NCBI GenBank assembly: GCA_004294265.1
Contig: REAG01000121.1
Location: 1-35,513 of the forward strand
Reading direction: 5' to 3'
Length of the DNA stretch: 35,513 nucleotides
Source of the DNA: Cytophagales bacterium
Lineage (GTDB): Bacteria > Bacteroidota > Bacteroidia > Cytophagales > UBA9547
Shown here: positions 1 through 8,447 of the stretch, piece after piece
How positions within the stretch are numbered: position 1 is the first letter of the stretch
How the letters are laid out: each line of letters opens with the position of its first letter
The notes under the pieces: generated by a model
Databases searched by the model: none
Seen by the model: the letters and a program-made list of their open reading frames with translations, nothing else
Told to the model about the DNA's origin: nothing
Position numbers and translations under genes: made by a program

Positions 1-2
1 CA

Positions 3-647
3 TATGTTGCTAATCAAGGAATTCCTGCTGGTGGTTATATGGTTGCTGGTATGGCAATCATGGAATCTCCTGCAATAATTATGGGATTATTACTGATTAG
101 AATGTCCATCAAAACAGAAACAAGTGTACTTAAAGATGGTTCGCATCATGACTCAAGTCTTAAAAGTGTAGTCAAAGAAGCGGTTTTTAATGGTTCAATT
201 GTCTTGTTAGTTGGTAGTTTGGTAATAGGTTATTTGGCAGGTGATAATGGCGAAAAAGAATTGCATGGTTTTGTAAAAGATATTTTCAAAGGTATGTTGG
301 CATTATATTTATTAGATATGGGTTTGGTTGCTGGAAGTAGAATGTCGGCTTTAAAAAAATCAGGTTTTTTCTTGGTAGCATTCGCAATTATTACTCCCTT
401 AATAAATGCCGCTTTAGGAATTGGAATTGCTTATGTATTAGGATTTTCGGTTGGTGATGCTTTTTTATTTACTATATTATGTGCAAGTGCATCCTATATA
501 GCTGTTCCTGCAGCTATGCGTATGGCAGTTCCGCAAGCGAATATGAGCTTACTTTTGCCTATGGCTTTGGCAGTAACTTTTCCTTTTAACATAATTTTAG
601 GAATTCCAGTATATTTGATGATTATTAAATCTATTTGGGGCGTTTAG
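3..647 (+). CDS. SbtA-like sodium-dependent bicarbonate permease (DUF897), 5' truncated by window
   Basis: The frame is open from the window edge, so the gene starts outside; 214 C-terminal residues are visible. They form alternating hydrophobic segments (about five membrane helices) with the family-typical stretch PAGGYMVAGMAIMESPAIIM near the start and a final helix hairpin containing AMRMAVPQANMSLLLPM and ALAVTFPFNIILGIP. These match the second half of the SbtA/DUF897 family, sodium-dependent bicarbonate importers of the inner membrane described in cyanobacteria. In non-photosynthetic Bacteroidota the substrate is inferred rather than shown. The following gene starts 36 bases later on the same strand. 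No P-II-like SbtB partner is visible downstream. The family call is firm, the substrate less so. Confidence 0.85.
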   Translation, partial: YVANQGIPAGGYMVAGMAIMESPAIIMGLLLIRMSIKTETSVLKDGSHHDSSLKSVVKEAVFNGSIVLLVGSLVIGYLAGDNGEKELHGFVKDIFKGMLALYLLDMGLVAGSRMSALKKSGFFLVAFAIITPLINAALGIGIAYVLGFSVGDAFLFTILCASASYIAVPAAMRMAVPQANMSLLLPMALAVTFPFNIILGIPVYLMIIKSIWGV

Positions 648-683
648 TTGGTTTATTTTCAAACAAAATGAAATTAAAATAAG

Positions 684-1109
684 ATGTTACATTGGCTGTA
701 TGATCCACGTAGAAAAATAAATCGAGCTTTCGATGATTTAGATCGGGAGAAAAAAAAACATGATGGACATGAAGTAATTCGTGACATTTTGCTTATGGCA
801 AAAGAAAATGGCTTACGTCCTAGCGATTTAAAAAGTTTAGAACATGAAATAGAACCCTCTAAAATTATATTTCCAAATGATAATTTTGAGCGAATGTATC
901 AATTAATTTATATGGAAAAAATAATGATGGCAGATTTGAATATGGATACTGCCGAACTAGATTTTTTGATTGAATATGCCAGATATATAGAATTACCATT
1001 TGCTATTGCACCGCTTTTAGTTAGAGATATTTATTTTGAAATGAGAGATGAGAAATCAGATAAAGACATAATTTTAAATATGATGAAACGATTTGGATTA
1101 AAAAAATAG
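684..1109 (+). CDS. TerB-like helical hypothetical protein
   Basis: The gene encodes 141 residues, soluble, rich in charged residues and predicted mostly helical, with no signal peptide. The middle (about 65-125) has alternating acidic and hydrophobic pattern, with ADLNMDTAELDFLIEYAR followed by LPFAIAPLLVRDIY. This resembles the acidic helical repeats of the TerB/tellurite-resistance-like fold found in many Bacteroidota hypotheticals. That is a resemblance by pattern only; no metal-binding function is claimed. It follows the bicarbonate permease by 36 bases and precedes the DUF2490 gene by 20 bases on the same strand, so co-transcription is possible. Codon use matches the neighbours. Confidence 0.6.
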   Translation: MLHWLYDPRRKINRAFDDLDREKKKHDGHEVIRDILLMAKENGLRPSDLKSLEHEIEPSKIIFPNDNFERMYQLIYMEKIMMADLNMDTAELDFLIEYARYIELPFAIAPLLVRDIYFEMRDEKSDKDIILNMMKRFGLKK

Positions 1110-1129
1110 TTTTATAAATTATATTTATC

Positions 1130-1942
1130 ATGAAATTATTTATTCGATTATTACTAATCTTTGTACTAAATACGTTTATTTCATCCGCTCAACATAACCG
1201 AGAAAATGTATATAATACTATTGGTTGGTATGGATATTTTGGCGACCATAAAATAGCAGAAAAATGGAGTATTCATACGGAATACCAATTTCGTAGAACA
1301 GAATTTATTACTCATTGGCAATAATCTTTGGCTCGCTTTGGTATTAATTATCATTTATCAGACCAAGTTATGTTTACAATTGGTTATGCCCAAGCTCAAA
1401 CATTTTCTTATGGAGATTTACCCATAGCTCGAAAAAATGAATTCTCGCAAAGCCAGTCTTTTCCAGAAAATAGAATTTATCAAGCTCTTATATTAAAAAA
1501 CAATACAGGTATTTTTGAAATTAACCATAGATTAATGTTTGAACAGCGTTTTTTAGGAAATGTGTATGATTCAAAAAATAATAGAATTGAAGGAAAGTCA
1601 AATTTTGTGATGCGTTTTAGATATAGATTTAGAATTGCAATGCCTTTGCAAGGAGTTACAATAGATGATAAAGAATTTTATTTACACGCTTTTGATGAAA
1701 TATTAATAGGTGCTGGTGCAAATATTAGAAATAATATTTTTGATCAAAACCGTTTTCAAATTGGAATTGGCTTTAAAATAAATAAAAATTTCAGAATAGA
1801 AGCTAGTTACTTTAACCAAATTGTAACTAAACCTGCCTCGCATCCTATATCAAAACTACCTGTTATTGAATCAAATAACGGTGTTTTAATTGGGATAACT
1901 TATAATATTGACTTTACAAACTTTAAAAAAACTGAAAAATAA
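1130..1942 (+). pseudogene. DUF2490 outer-membrane beta-barrel gene with in-frame TAA
   Basis: Two adjoining open stretches (1130-1324 and 1325-1942) lie in the same frame and are separated only by TAA at 1322-1324. Read through, they give one 270-residue product: a signal peptide (MKLFIRLLLIFVLNTFISSA), then alternating amphipathic strands typical of DUF2490, an outer-membrane beta-barrel family of Bacteroidota with unknown function. The stop falls in HWQ-stop-SLARFGINYH, where family members usually carry a second glutamine, so CAA to TAA is the likely change. No frameshift is needed and both halves remain intact, which suggests a recent mutation, a readthrough codon or a sequencing error. 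The second half alone lacks a signal peptide and would not be exported. Confidence 0.75.
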
Positions 1943-1988
1943 AATTTATTATTAAAAAAAATCTTAAATTACAATTTAACATAAAAAT

Positions 1989-2414
1989 ATGCTTTCACAT
2001 TTAGTTTATCTCAGCGTAAAAACACCTCTTTGCACAGACTTAGAAATAGAAAAAATTCTTGCTTCTTGTAAAAAAAATAATGCCTCACTTGATATAACGG
2101 GCGTTTTGCTTTATACAGAAACCAAATTTTTACAATATTTAGAAGGCGAACAAGAAGAGATAATGAATTTATATTTAAAAATTAAAAAAGACCCACGTCA
2201 TTCAACATGTATTTTAATTAGTGGAAGTGAAATTAAAAATCGAGCTTTTCCAAGTTGGCAAATGGGTAGTAAAAAAATAGATAGCAATGTTTCATTTTTA
2301 ACCGAAATTTCTGAAGAAGATAAAATTCAATTTGCAGAAATTTTTCAAGGAAAAGAAAATGAAAATGCTTCAGTAATTATTTCAAGTTTCTTTAAATTTA
2401 ATAAAGTAAATTAG
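1989..2414 (+). CDS. Short BLUF-domain blue-light sensor
   Basis: The 141-residue product is almost entirely one BLUF domain (about 3-95) plus a 45-residue C-terminal extension. BLUF proteins bind FAD noncovalently and sense blue light. The photochemical residues are all in register with AppA: Tyr7, Asn31 and Gln49 have the same spacing as Tyr21/Asn45/Gln63, and Trp90 and Met92 match Trp104/Met106. Motifs seen are LDITGVLLY, FLQYLEG and AFPSWQMG. No output domain such as EAL, GGDEF or HTH is present, so signalling is presumably through protein contact, as in PixD-type short BLUF proteins. It lies 46 bases after the DUF2490 gene. The family call is secure; the partner is unknown. Confidence 0.93.
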   Translation: MLSHLVYLSVKTPLCTDLEIEKILASCKKNNASLDITGVLLYTETKFLQYLEGEQEEIMNLYLKIKKDPRHSTCILISGSEIKNRAFPSWQMGSKKIDSNVSFLTEISEEDKIQFAEIFQGKENENASVIISSFFKFNKVN

Positions 2415-2451
2415 TAATAAAACTAAATTTACAATAAACCAATAAAAATAT

Positions 2452-3579
2452 TTATTTTTTGTAAAAATCTTTAATTATTTCACATATATATATAATTTGC
2501 TCATTTTCTAAATCTGGGTGCATCGGTAATGATAAAACTTCTTGAGTTAAATCTTCAGAATGTAAATTAAAATTTGTAGTTCTAAATTTTTGATAGGCTT
2601 TTTGTTTTTGAGTTGTAAGAGGGTAATATATCATGGTTGGTATTTCTTTTGATTCTAAAAAAAGTTTTAATGCATCTCTTTTTCCATTTTTAACTTTTAA
2701 AGTATATTGATGAAAAATATGAGATGAGTTTTTACTTTTTGTAGGAATTTCAATTTGAGTTATATTTTGTAATAATTCAGAATATTGATTTGCATTTTCT
2801 ATTCTTTGTTGATTAAAGTTTTTTAAATGAGGAAGTTTAGTTAAAAGAATTGATGCTTGCAAAGTATCAAGCCTTGAGTTAATTCCTATTTCAGAATATT
2901 TATACTTTTCCGACTGACCATGATTTGCTAAACATCTAATTTTTTTCGATAAATGTTCGTCATTGGTAAAAACAGCTCCACCATCGCCATAACAACCTAA
3001 ATTTTTTGATGGAAAAAAAGAAGTAGTTGCAATATGGCTCATGTTGCCTGCCATACGTATATCTGAATCAGAAAAAGAATAAGAAGCACCCAAACTTTGG
3101 GCTGCATCTTCTATGATAAATAAATTATATTTTTGAGCAATTTTAATGATAGAAAGCATATCGCAACATTGTCCGAAAAGATGAACTGCAACTATGGCTC
3201 TGGTATTTTCAGTAATATTTTCTTCAATTTTTGACGTATCTATATTGAAAGTATCTGGATTTACATCTAAAAAAACTGGTATTAAACCCAACAAACATAC
3301 AACTTCGGCAGCTGAAATATAACAAAAATCAGGAATTAAAACTTCACTTTTGGGAGGCAAATTTAAAGCCATAAAAGCTAACTGTAATGCGTCAGTACCA
3401 TTTGCACAAGTAATGCAATGTTCAATTTCGATAAAAGAAGCCAGTTTGTGTTCTAATTCAGTAACTTGATTTCCTTTAATAAAATTTGATTGAAGCAATA
3501 CTTTTTGAATGGATTCGTCTATTTCTGATTTTAAAAGTAGATATTGCTTTTGCAAATCTACCATGCTTATTTTGTTCAA
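2452..3579 (-). CDS. DegT/DnrJ/EryC1/StrS aminotransferase, WbpE-like
   Basis: This is a 375-residue PLP-dependent sugar aminotransferase of usual family length. Landmarks are GTDALQLA (61-68) for phosphate binding, the pyridine-nitrogen aspartate in IIEDAAQSLGA (Asp158) and the Schiff-base lysine in TSFFPSKNLGCYGDGGA (Lys192), followed by NSRLDTLQA and the C-terminal LPMHPDL. The sequence reads closest, from memory, to WbpE, which aminates UDP-3-keto-GlcNAcA with glutamate for surface polysaccharide. It is the last gene of a three-gene minus-strand set, 18 bases after the preceding gene. No other nucleotide-sugar gene is adjacent, so the exact sugar is inferred and any NDP-keto-sugar is possible. 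Confidence 0.9.
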   Translation of the reverse strand: MNKISMVDLQKQYLLLKSEIDESIQKVLLQSNFIKGNQVTELEHKLASFIEIEHCITCANGTDALQLAFMALNLPPKSEVLIPDFCYISAAEVVCLLGLIPVFLDVNPDTFNIDTSKIEENITENTRAIVAVHLFGQCCDMLSIIKIAQKYNLFIIEDAAQSLGASYSFSDSDIRMAGNMSHIATTSFFPSKNLGCYGDGGAVFTNDEHLSKKIRCLANHGQSEKYKYSEIGINSRLDTLQASILLTKLPHLKNFNQQRIENANQYSELLQNITQIEIPTKSKNSSHIFHQYTLKVKNGKRDALKLFLESKEIPTMIYYPLTTQKQKAYQKFRTTNFNLHSEDLTQEVLSLPMHPDLENEQIIYICEIIKDFYKK

Positions 3580-3597
3580 TTTAGTTTAAATTTAAAA

Positions 3598-3945
3598 TTA
3601 TAAAATATTTTCAAAATAATCTAAAATCTGCATTTTTAATAATTTTTCTTGTTCTAAAATATTCAATTTTGGCAATGGTTTTAGCTGTTTCCAATGAGGC
3701 CATCCTTCAGCATCGTGTCCTTCGAGTTCGTAATAATCGAGGGTTGAAAAAAGTTTGCAGGTGGCAATATGCATTAAATCTTGCTTTTCTTCTTTTGAAA
3801 ACTCCTGAGGACCTTTTCCTAATTCTTGAACACCAATTAAATATAAAATACCATTCAAATCAGGCTTTTTTCCAAACTGTTCAGAAAAGGTATTTAAAAA
3901 ATTATTCCAATTTTTATTAAATTCTATATCTGTAAAATCAATCAT
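3598..3945 (-). CDS. Conserved Bacteroidota hypothetical protein
   Basis: The gene encodes 115 residues, soluble, without signal peptide. The sequence contains LYLIGVQELGKGP, KQDLMHIATCKL and EGWPHWKQLKPLP, a pattern I recall from short uncharacterised proteins that recur in Bacteroidota genomes. No catalytic motif can be named. Its ATG overlaps the TGA of the upstream lipoprotein gene by four bases (ATGA at 3942-3945), implying translational coupling, and it precedes the aminotransferase by 18 bases. The overlap and the good coding character make it a real gene; its function is unknown. Confidence 0.75.
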   Translation of the reverse strand: MIDFTDIEFNKNWNNFLNTFSEQFGKKPDLNGILYLIGVQELGKGPQEFSKEEKQDLMHIATCKLFSTLDYYELEGHDAEGWPHWKQLKPLPKLNILEQEKLLKMQILDYFENIL

Positions 3946-4325
3946 TTAAAATTCCCTATTTCGATATTTGTACTTAAAACGACCACTCTATGCAAAGCAT
4001 CAAAATCAACAACAACCGCTGTGTTTTCCATTAATTTGCTTGCACATACAATGGATGATAAGTAATATAGATATTGTTTTTTACTTCTTTCTTCCAGTAT
4101 TTTACGATCAGGCATACCCATAACTTCAAGTAATTGATCTTCTGAAATCCCTACCAAATCACCTTTAATTTCATTTAAAGTTTCAATATTTTTTTTTCTT
4201 ATTCCTAAACAACCCATTGGGTCGCTTTTCCATAATTTAGAATCAAATTGTTTTAAATTAGGTATGTTTTTACAAGAAAACAAAGAAAATAAAAGTAAGA
4301 ATATTGTAATGTGTTTTAAAAACAT
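3942..4325 (-). CDS. Putative small lipoprotein, BamE/SmpA-like fold suspected
   Basis: The gene encodes 127 residues. The N-terminus is a lipoprotein signal peptide, with hydrophobic IFLLLFSLFSC and lipobox cysteine at about residue 18, so the product is probably lipid-anchored. The middle part (GISEDQLLEVMGMPDRK followed by a tyrosine-rich strand and VVVDFDALHRVV) resembles the helix-helix-strand arrangement of SmpA/OmlA/BamE-like small lipoproteins, where a G-x-S/T-xx-xVxxxLGxP element is usual. This is a fold-level inference. It is the first gene of a minus-strand set (lipoprotein, hypothetical, sugar aminotransferase) and overlaps the next gene by four bases. Confidence 0.7.
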   Translation of the reverse strand: MFLKHITIFLLLFSLFSCKNIPNLKQFDSKLWKSDPMGCLGIRKKNIETLNEIKGDLVGISEDQLLEVMGMPDRKILEERSKKQYLYYLSSIVCASKLMENTAVVVDFDALHRVVVLSTNIEIGNFK

Positions 4326-5051
4326 AATTTTGGGGTAATGAATGTTTATAGCTTAAAATTTGTCGAATTTAATATTCTTAGTTTCAACACAAAATAAAAC
4401 TTTTGGTCGAAATATTAAGAAAAATATTTTATCATAGAAATAAAAAAATCCCTTTCTATTTGATAGGATATATTTCCTTTACAAGTCAGCCTACCAAAGC
4501 ATTCAAATAAAAGTCATATTATTTTAAGACAAAGATAATCAATTAGTGTAATTTTACAAACAAATCATTCTCAAAAACAAAAGCGGTGTCTATTATAAAA
4601 TAAAATAAAATAAAATAAAAATATTCTCAATAATCTCTTAATCAATTGAAATAAAGGTTATGATATCTTACCTTTAAAGTATGTTGGTTATTGTAGCGTT
4701 TTGCAGCAATGGTTTTAACAAAACGTCAACTCTATTTAATTGAAAAATCAAACTATATTTGTAAAAAATAATACAAAAAACTATTACTATTAGGCATAGT
4801 TTGACAAAAGTAATATGTTATCATTCGGATAGTTTTTGAATATAAAAGGCGTATGAAAATCTCTTTTGGATTAAAAAAAAGTCTATATTTTAGTTTTAAA
4901 AAGTTAGAGTTTTCATAATTTATATAGTTTACTTTTGGTAAGAATTAATTTATTTTCTACCGATTATTATTTTTCTAAGTTTCAAGTTTATAAAAACTAT
5001 TTTAAAGCCAATATTATTTAACAATAAATTTTGTAAAAATTAGAATATTTA
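4326..5051. other. 726-base gene-free stretch between divergent transcription units
   Basis: No convincing coding frame is seen on either strand. The region must hold the promoters of the minus-strand lipoprotein operon and of the plus-strand response regulator. One TAnnTTTG match (TACTTTTG at 4930-4937) could be the -7 element for the regulator, giving a leader of about 110 bases, but no good -33 TTTG stands at the right distance. A pentanucleotide run is listed separately. Nothing else stands out. Confidence 0.6.
4596..4620. repeat. (TAAAA)5 microsatellite
   Basis: Five perfect tandem copies of TAAAA lie in the gap upstream of the two-component system, about 430 bases before the regulator start. 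Such runs can vary in copy number by slippage, but this one is not placed between obvious promoter elements. It may simply reflect base composition. Confidence 0.8.
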
Positions 5052-5675
5052 ATGAAAAAAGTAATAATAATTGAAGATAACATGGACATTTGTTTATCAT
5101 ATTCTATGTTAATAAACAAAACTAGCAATTACAAAGTAATAAATACATATCAGAGTGGAGAAACAGCCATTTTAAATTTAAGCACAGACGCACCCGATAT
5201 CGCCTTAGTTGATATTAATTTACAAGGAAATATGAATGGAATTGAAGTTACAAAACAAATTAAAATTACATTTCCAAAAATAGAAATCGTAATAATTACT
5301 ATTTATGAAAATAGTAATTTAGTATTTGAATCATTAAGTAAGGGTGCATCGGGATATTTAATTAAAAATTCAAATAAAAATGAAATTATTGAAGCTTTAG
5401 ATTTAATCATAAAAGGTGGTTCGCCAATGAGTCCATCAATCGCTAGAATGGTAGTTGAAAGTTTTAAAAAAAATATAATTAATAATCCATTTTCAGAAAA
5501 AGAAAATTTGGTATTGGATGCTCTTGTAAATGGAAAATCTTACAAATCTATTGCCGTATATTTAGAAATAAGTTTAGATACAGTAAGATATCATATTAAA
5601 AATATTTATTTAAAACTACAAGTCAAAACAAAAGAAGAAGCCATTTCTAAAGCAAAAACTAATAATTGGATTTAA
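5052..5675 (+). CDS. NarL/LuxR-family response regulator
   Basis: The 207-residue protein has an N-terminal receiver domain (1-120) and a C-terminal LuxR-type helix-turn-helix (about 142-207). Receiver residues are present: acidic pair Glu8-Asp9, phosphoacceptor Asp54 in ALVDINL, Thr83 and Lys105 in GYLIKN. The output domain has FSEKENLVLDALVNGKSYK, then DTVRYHIKNIYLKLQVKTK, the usual recognition-helix region. It acts as a phosphorylation-controlled DNA-binding transcription factor. The cognate kinase gene starts three bases after its stop, so the two are co-transcribed, regulator first. Targets are not evident from the surroundings. Confidence 0.95.
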   Translation: MKKVIIIEDNMDICLSYSMLINKTSNYKVINTYQSGETAILNLSTDAPDIALVDINLQGNMNGIEVTKQIKITFPKIEIVIITIYENSNLVFESLSKGASGYLIKNSNKNEIIEALDLIIKGGSPMSPSIARMVVESFKKNIINNPFSEKENLVLDALVNGKSYKSIAVYLEISLDTVRYHIKNIYLKLQVKTKEEAISKAKTNNWI

Positions 5676-5678
5676 AAC

Positions 5679-6953
5679 ATGATATCAAAAATACTAACAT
5701 TTATTTTACATCCTGATTTACAAAAGAAAGATAATTCAGATAATAAAAAAGCAACCGTTTTTGCAAAAGGATTATTACTTGTTTTAATATTTAATACAAT
5801 TTATTCTTCTTATTATTATTTTTTTTGTTTAAGTTTTATTCAAAACATTTCAAACTTAATTGGCTTAATAATCGTTTTTATTACTTTTATTTTGCTGAAA
5901 ACCCAAAAAAAAATAAAAGTAACATTTCTATTTTTGGTTACATTTATTTTTCCTTTAATAGCGTGGGGAGTTTTTTTTACAGGTGGAATTTATTCTACTA
6001 ATTTAATATGGTTTTTAGTATTATGCATAGTAATATTTTTTTATATAGGACGCAAAGAAGGGATTTTTTTTTCAATTCTTATATTTGCAAGTTATATAAT
6101 ATTACTATTTTTTACTTACGATAAAGATTATAATTCTTACTTTTTAAATTACCTTCAAAATCAAAAACCTGGAGAAAGTTTCTTAAATATTCTATTTGCC
6201 AGTATTTTTTGTTTTGTAATGATGTATATTTTTGTTAAATCTGATGATGAATTTAATCGGAAAATTAAATTAGATAATGAAAATAAAGTTATTAAATTAA
6301 ATAATAAAATTACTGAACGAACCAAAGAAATTATTGATTTAAGAATTAATTTAGCTAGAGATTTTCATGATGAAATGGGTAATAAATTGGCAGGAATAAA
6401 CCTCTTAACTCAAATTTTAGCTGAAAAATTAGAAAATAATTCTGACCAAGAAATAGAACAAATTTTACAGACAATAGTAGTTCGTAGTGATGAGTTATTT
6501 TTAGGCACAAAAGATTTTATATGGTCAATAGACACTCAAAGTGATATTTTTGAAAATATGATTGATTATATTAAAGACTTTGGAGAAGATTTTTTTTCAA
6601 AATTAAATATTAATTTTCAATGTAATATGAAGTTGGATTTGGATAAAAATAAAATTTATCGAATAGTTGCAGGACGTCAAATGGTTTCTATTGCTAAAGA
6701 ATTAATGACTAATATTGCTAAACATGCTAAAGCTACAAATGTTGTTTTTGAAACTTATATTAAAAACGATAATTTGATTTTAATTTTTAAAGATAACGGT
6801 ATAGGTTTTAAATACAATGGAGTAAGAAAAAACGGTATTAATAACATTAATGAAAGAATTAAAATATTACATGGAAATATTTTTTATGAAAATTCAAAGG
6901 AAATTGGTACTCTTGTAAAAGTAGAAATTCCTTACAAAATTGATACGATATAA
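5679..6953 (+). CDS. Membrane sensor histidine kinase, HisKA_3 (NarX/LiaS-like) type
   Basis: The 424-residue kinase has about six membrane helices between residues 28 and 187, no large periplasmic domain, a short coiled-coil linker (190-222), a HisKA_3 dimerisation/phosphoacceptor segment with LARDFHDEMGN (His230), and a C-terminal HATPase_c domain. The ATP site shows the N box ELMTNIAKHA (Asn345) and the G1 box DNGIGF (372-377), then GINNINERIKILHG. It is the partner of the response regulator three bases upstream. The compact membrane sensor suggests sensing within or close to the membrane; the signal is unknown. The stop lies about 40 bases before a MITE-like repeat. Confidence 0.94.
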   Translation: MISKILTFILHPDLQKKDNSDNKKATVFAKGLLLVLIFNTIYSSYYYFFCLSFIQNISNLIGLIIVFITFILLKTQKKIKVTFLFLVTFIFPLIAWGVFFTGGIYSTNLIWFLVLCIVIFFYIGRKEGIFFSILIFASYIILLFFTYDKDYNSYFLNYLQNQKPGESFLNILFASIFCFVMMYIFVKSDDEFNRKIKLDNENKVIKLNNKITERTKEIIDLRINLARDFHDEMGNKLAGINLLTQILAEKLENNSDQEIEQILQTIVVRSDELFLGTKDFIWSIDTQSDIFENMIDYIKDFGEDFFSKLNINFQCNMKLDLDKNKIYRIVAGRQMVSIAKELMTNIAKHAKATNVVFETYIKNDNLILIFKDNGIGFKYNGVRKNGINNINERIKILHGNIFYENSKEIGTLVKVEIPYKIDTI

Positions 6954-6991
6954 TGTAATAAGGGAATTAAAACTTGTTATAATTTATAATA

Positions 6992-7111
6992 GGGAATCTC
7001 TAAAAACCCCAATATTATTTTTAAAAACCCGACCCAAATCAATTTCTGCTACGAAACCGCAGAATCCAAGTGGGTGGGATTCAACGGAATTGAGGTTTTT
7101 TAGGAGTACCC
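6992..7111. mobile_element. MITE-like repeat, copy 1 (120 bp)
   Basis: This is a 120-bp element that recurs at 10609-10727 and 23722-23840 with strong similarity. It begins GGGAATCTCTAAAAACCCC and ends GGTTTTTTAGGAGTACCC; the two ends are imperfect inverted repeats, extendable to about 22 bp. It is flanked on both sides by AATA, consistent with a 4-bp target duplication. Internally TTCTGC/GCAGAA and GAATCC/GGATTC form hairpins. It has no coding capacity. It sits between the convergent histidine kinase and RsmB-like genes. A long read-through frame across it is not considered a gene. Confidence 0.8.
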
Positions 7112-7138
7112 AATATTCTTTTTAAAAAAAAAGTGGTT

Positions 7139-8344
7139 TTATTTTTTGAGCAATGCAGCCATATAAAATCCGTCAAATCCTTCGGAAGGTAATATTTTTC
7201 GTTCTTCTAATAACGTAAATTGATTGTTAAAAGCTAAAAATTCTTCAATTTGGTTTTGATTTTCTGAAGGCAAAATACTGCAAGTAGCATAAACCATAAT
7301 TCCGCCTGACTTAAGGACGGAAGAGTAATTTTTTAGAATAAATTGTTGTTTTAACTGCAATTCTTCAACTGTTTTGGGAGTTAGTTTCCATTTGGCATCA
7401 GCATTTCTGCGAATTACGCCCAAACCTGTGCAAGGCACGTCAAGCAAAAGTCTATCTACTTTGCCGCTCCACTGCGAAATAAGCTGTGGATGCACAAATT
7501 CATGGGTTTCGATAATGGTTGCATTGCTCCTGGCAGCTCTTTTTTTGAGTTCAGTGAGTTTAAATTTTTCGGTATCAAGTGCAATAATCTTACCTTTATT
7601 TTTCATCAATGCTGCTAAATGAAGTGATTTTCCGCCTGCACCCGCACAAGCATCTACTACAAACATTCCTGGTTCAACTCTCAAAAACGGAGCAACTAAC
7701 TGTGAAGAAGCATCTTGAATTTCAAATAATCCACTCTTAAAACCTTCGCTTTGCTGTAAATTTTGTCGTTTTTTTAGTATAATTGCATCAGGATAATTTT
7801 CAATAAATTCCGTTTCATTTTCAGCTTTATCAAAAAAAGATTTTAACTCGGAAATCGTATTTTTTAAAGTATTGCATCTCAAAACAAGTGGTGCTGGTTC
7901 ATTCAAGGCTTTCATTTGTTTATTCCATTCTTTTCCAAGTTCTTTCTGACCAAGCTCATCCATCCAATCTGGAAAAGAATAAAGTATTTTTGGTACTATT
8001 TCAGCATCCGATTTTTTAGAATCAATATTAATTCCATTTACATTATTGAATTCTTGCCAAACGGGAAGTGGTTGTTCATTTTTTATTTTCAACCAAACAC
8101 CAAGAGCTGTCCAAATAGCATCCGAATCGGTTTTATTTTCATCTTTTCCTATTATAAAATGCAAATAACGCCACCAACGAGTAATATCATACACATTTTC
8201 AGCAATAAATCTTCTATCTCTACTCCCCCATTTTGGATTTGATTTCAAAAGTCTATCCACAACAATTTCTGCGTGTTCTTTTTGAATAAATATTTGAATT
8301 AAGGCATCAACAACCGCTTGAGCAACATTTCTATGTATAGACAT
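7139..8344 (-). CDS. RsmB/NOP-family rRNA (cytosine-5) methyltransferase
   Basis: The 401-residue SAM-dependent enzyme is of the RsmB/Nop2/Sun family, which methylates C5 of cytosine in rRNA. SAM motif I is DACAGAGGKS (231-240) and the family signature FEIQDASSQL is at about 207-216. Both conserved cysteines are present: Cys305 in LDVPCTGLG (motif IV) and Cys355 in YATCSILPSEN (motif VI, the nucleophile in RsmB). The C-terminus GFDGFYMAALLKK is typical. The N-terminal 120 residues are helical; whether they are a true NusB-like RNA-binding domain is uncertain. A plausible TAnnTTTG promoter lies 24 bases before the ATG. It is convergent with the histidine kinase gene. The exact rRNA site (C967 in E. 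coli) is an inference. Confidence 0.92.
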   Translation of the reverse strand: MSIHRNVAQAVVDALIQIFIQKEHAEIVVDRLLKSNPKWGSRDRRFIAENVYDITRWWRYLHFIIGKDENKTDSDAIWTALGVWLKIKNEQPLPVWQEFNNVNGINIDSKKSDAEIVPKILYSFPDWMDELGQKELGKEWNKQMKALNEPAPLVLRCNTLKNTISELKSFFDKAENETEFIENYPDAIILKKRQNLQQSEGFKSGLFEIQDASSQLVAPFLRVEPGMFVVDACAGAGGKSLHLAALMKNKGKIIALDTEKFKLTELKKRAARSNATIIETHEFVHPQLISQWSGKVDRLLLDVPCTGLGVIRRNADAKWKLTPKTVEELQLKQQFILKNYSSVLKSGGIMVYATCSILPSENQNQIEEFLAFNNQFTLLEERKILPSEGFDGFYMAALLKK

Positions 8345-8367
8345 TTTAAAAAAATAAAAATTTCGTG

Positions 8368-8375
8368 CAAAAGTA
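8368..8375 (-). promoter_or_regulatory. Bacteroidota -7 element (TACTTTTG) for the rRNA methyltransferase
   Basis: The minus strand reads TACTTTTG, a full match to TAnnTTTG, 24 bases before the ATG at 8344. A TTTG lies further upstream (8400-8403), but the spacer of 24 is longer than the usual 19-21, so only the -7 part is well supported. Confidence 0.5.
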
Positions 8376-8447
8376 ACCTTTTTAATTTCTTTTCGTTCAC
8401 AAATTTACAATCATTCATTTTTATTCAAATTTTAAATATTTTCATAC

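Noticed and set aside
4326-5051. Possible small RNA or CRISPR in the gene-free stretch
   Set aside because: No spaced repeats and no strong hairpin with terminator were found; only a short pentanucleotide run.
6940-7125. 61-codon plus-strand frame after the histidine kinase
   Set aside because: It runs through MITE-like copy 1 and overlaps the kinase end; no family pattern and no homologous frame in the other copies.
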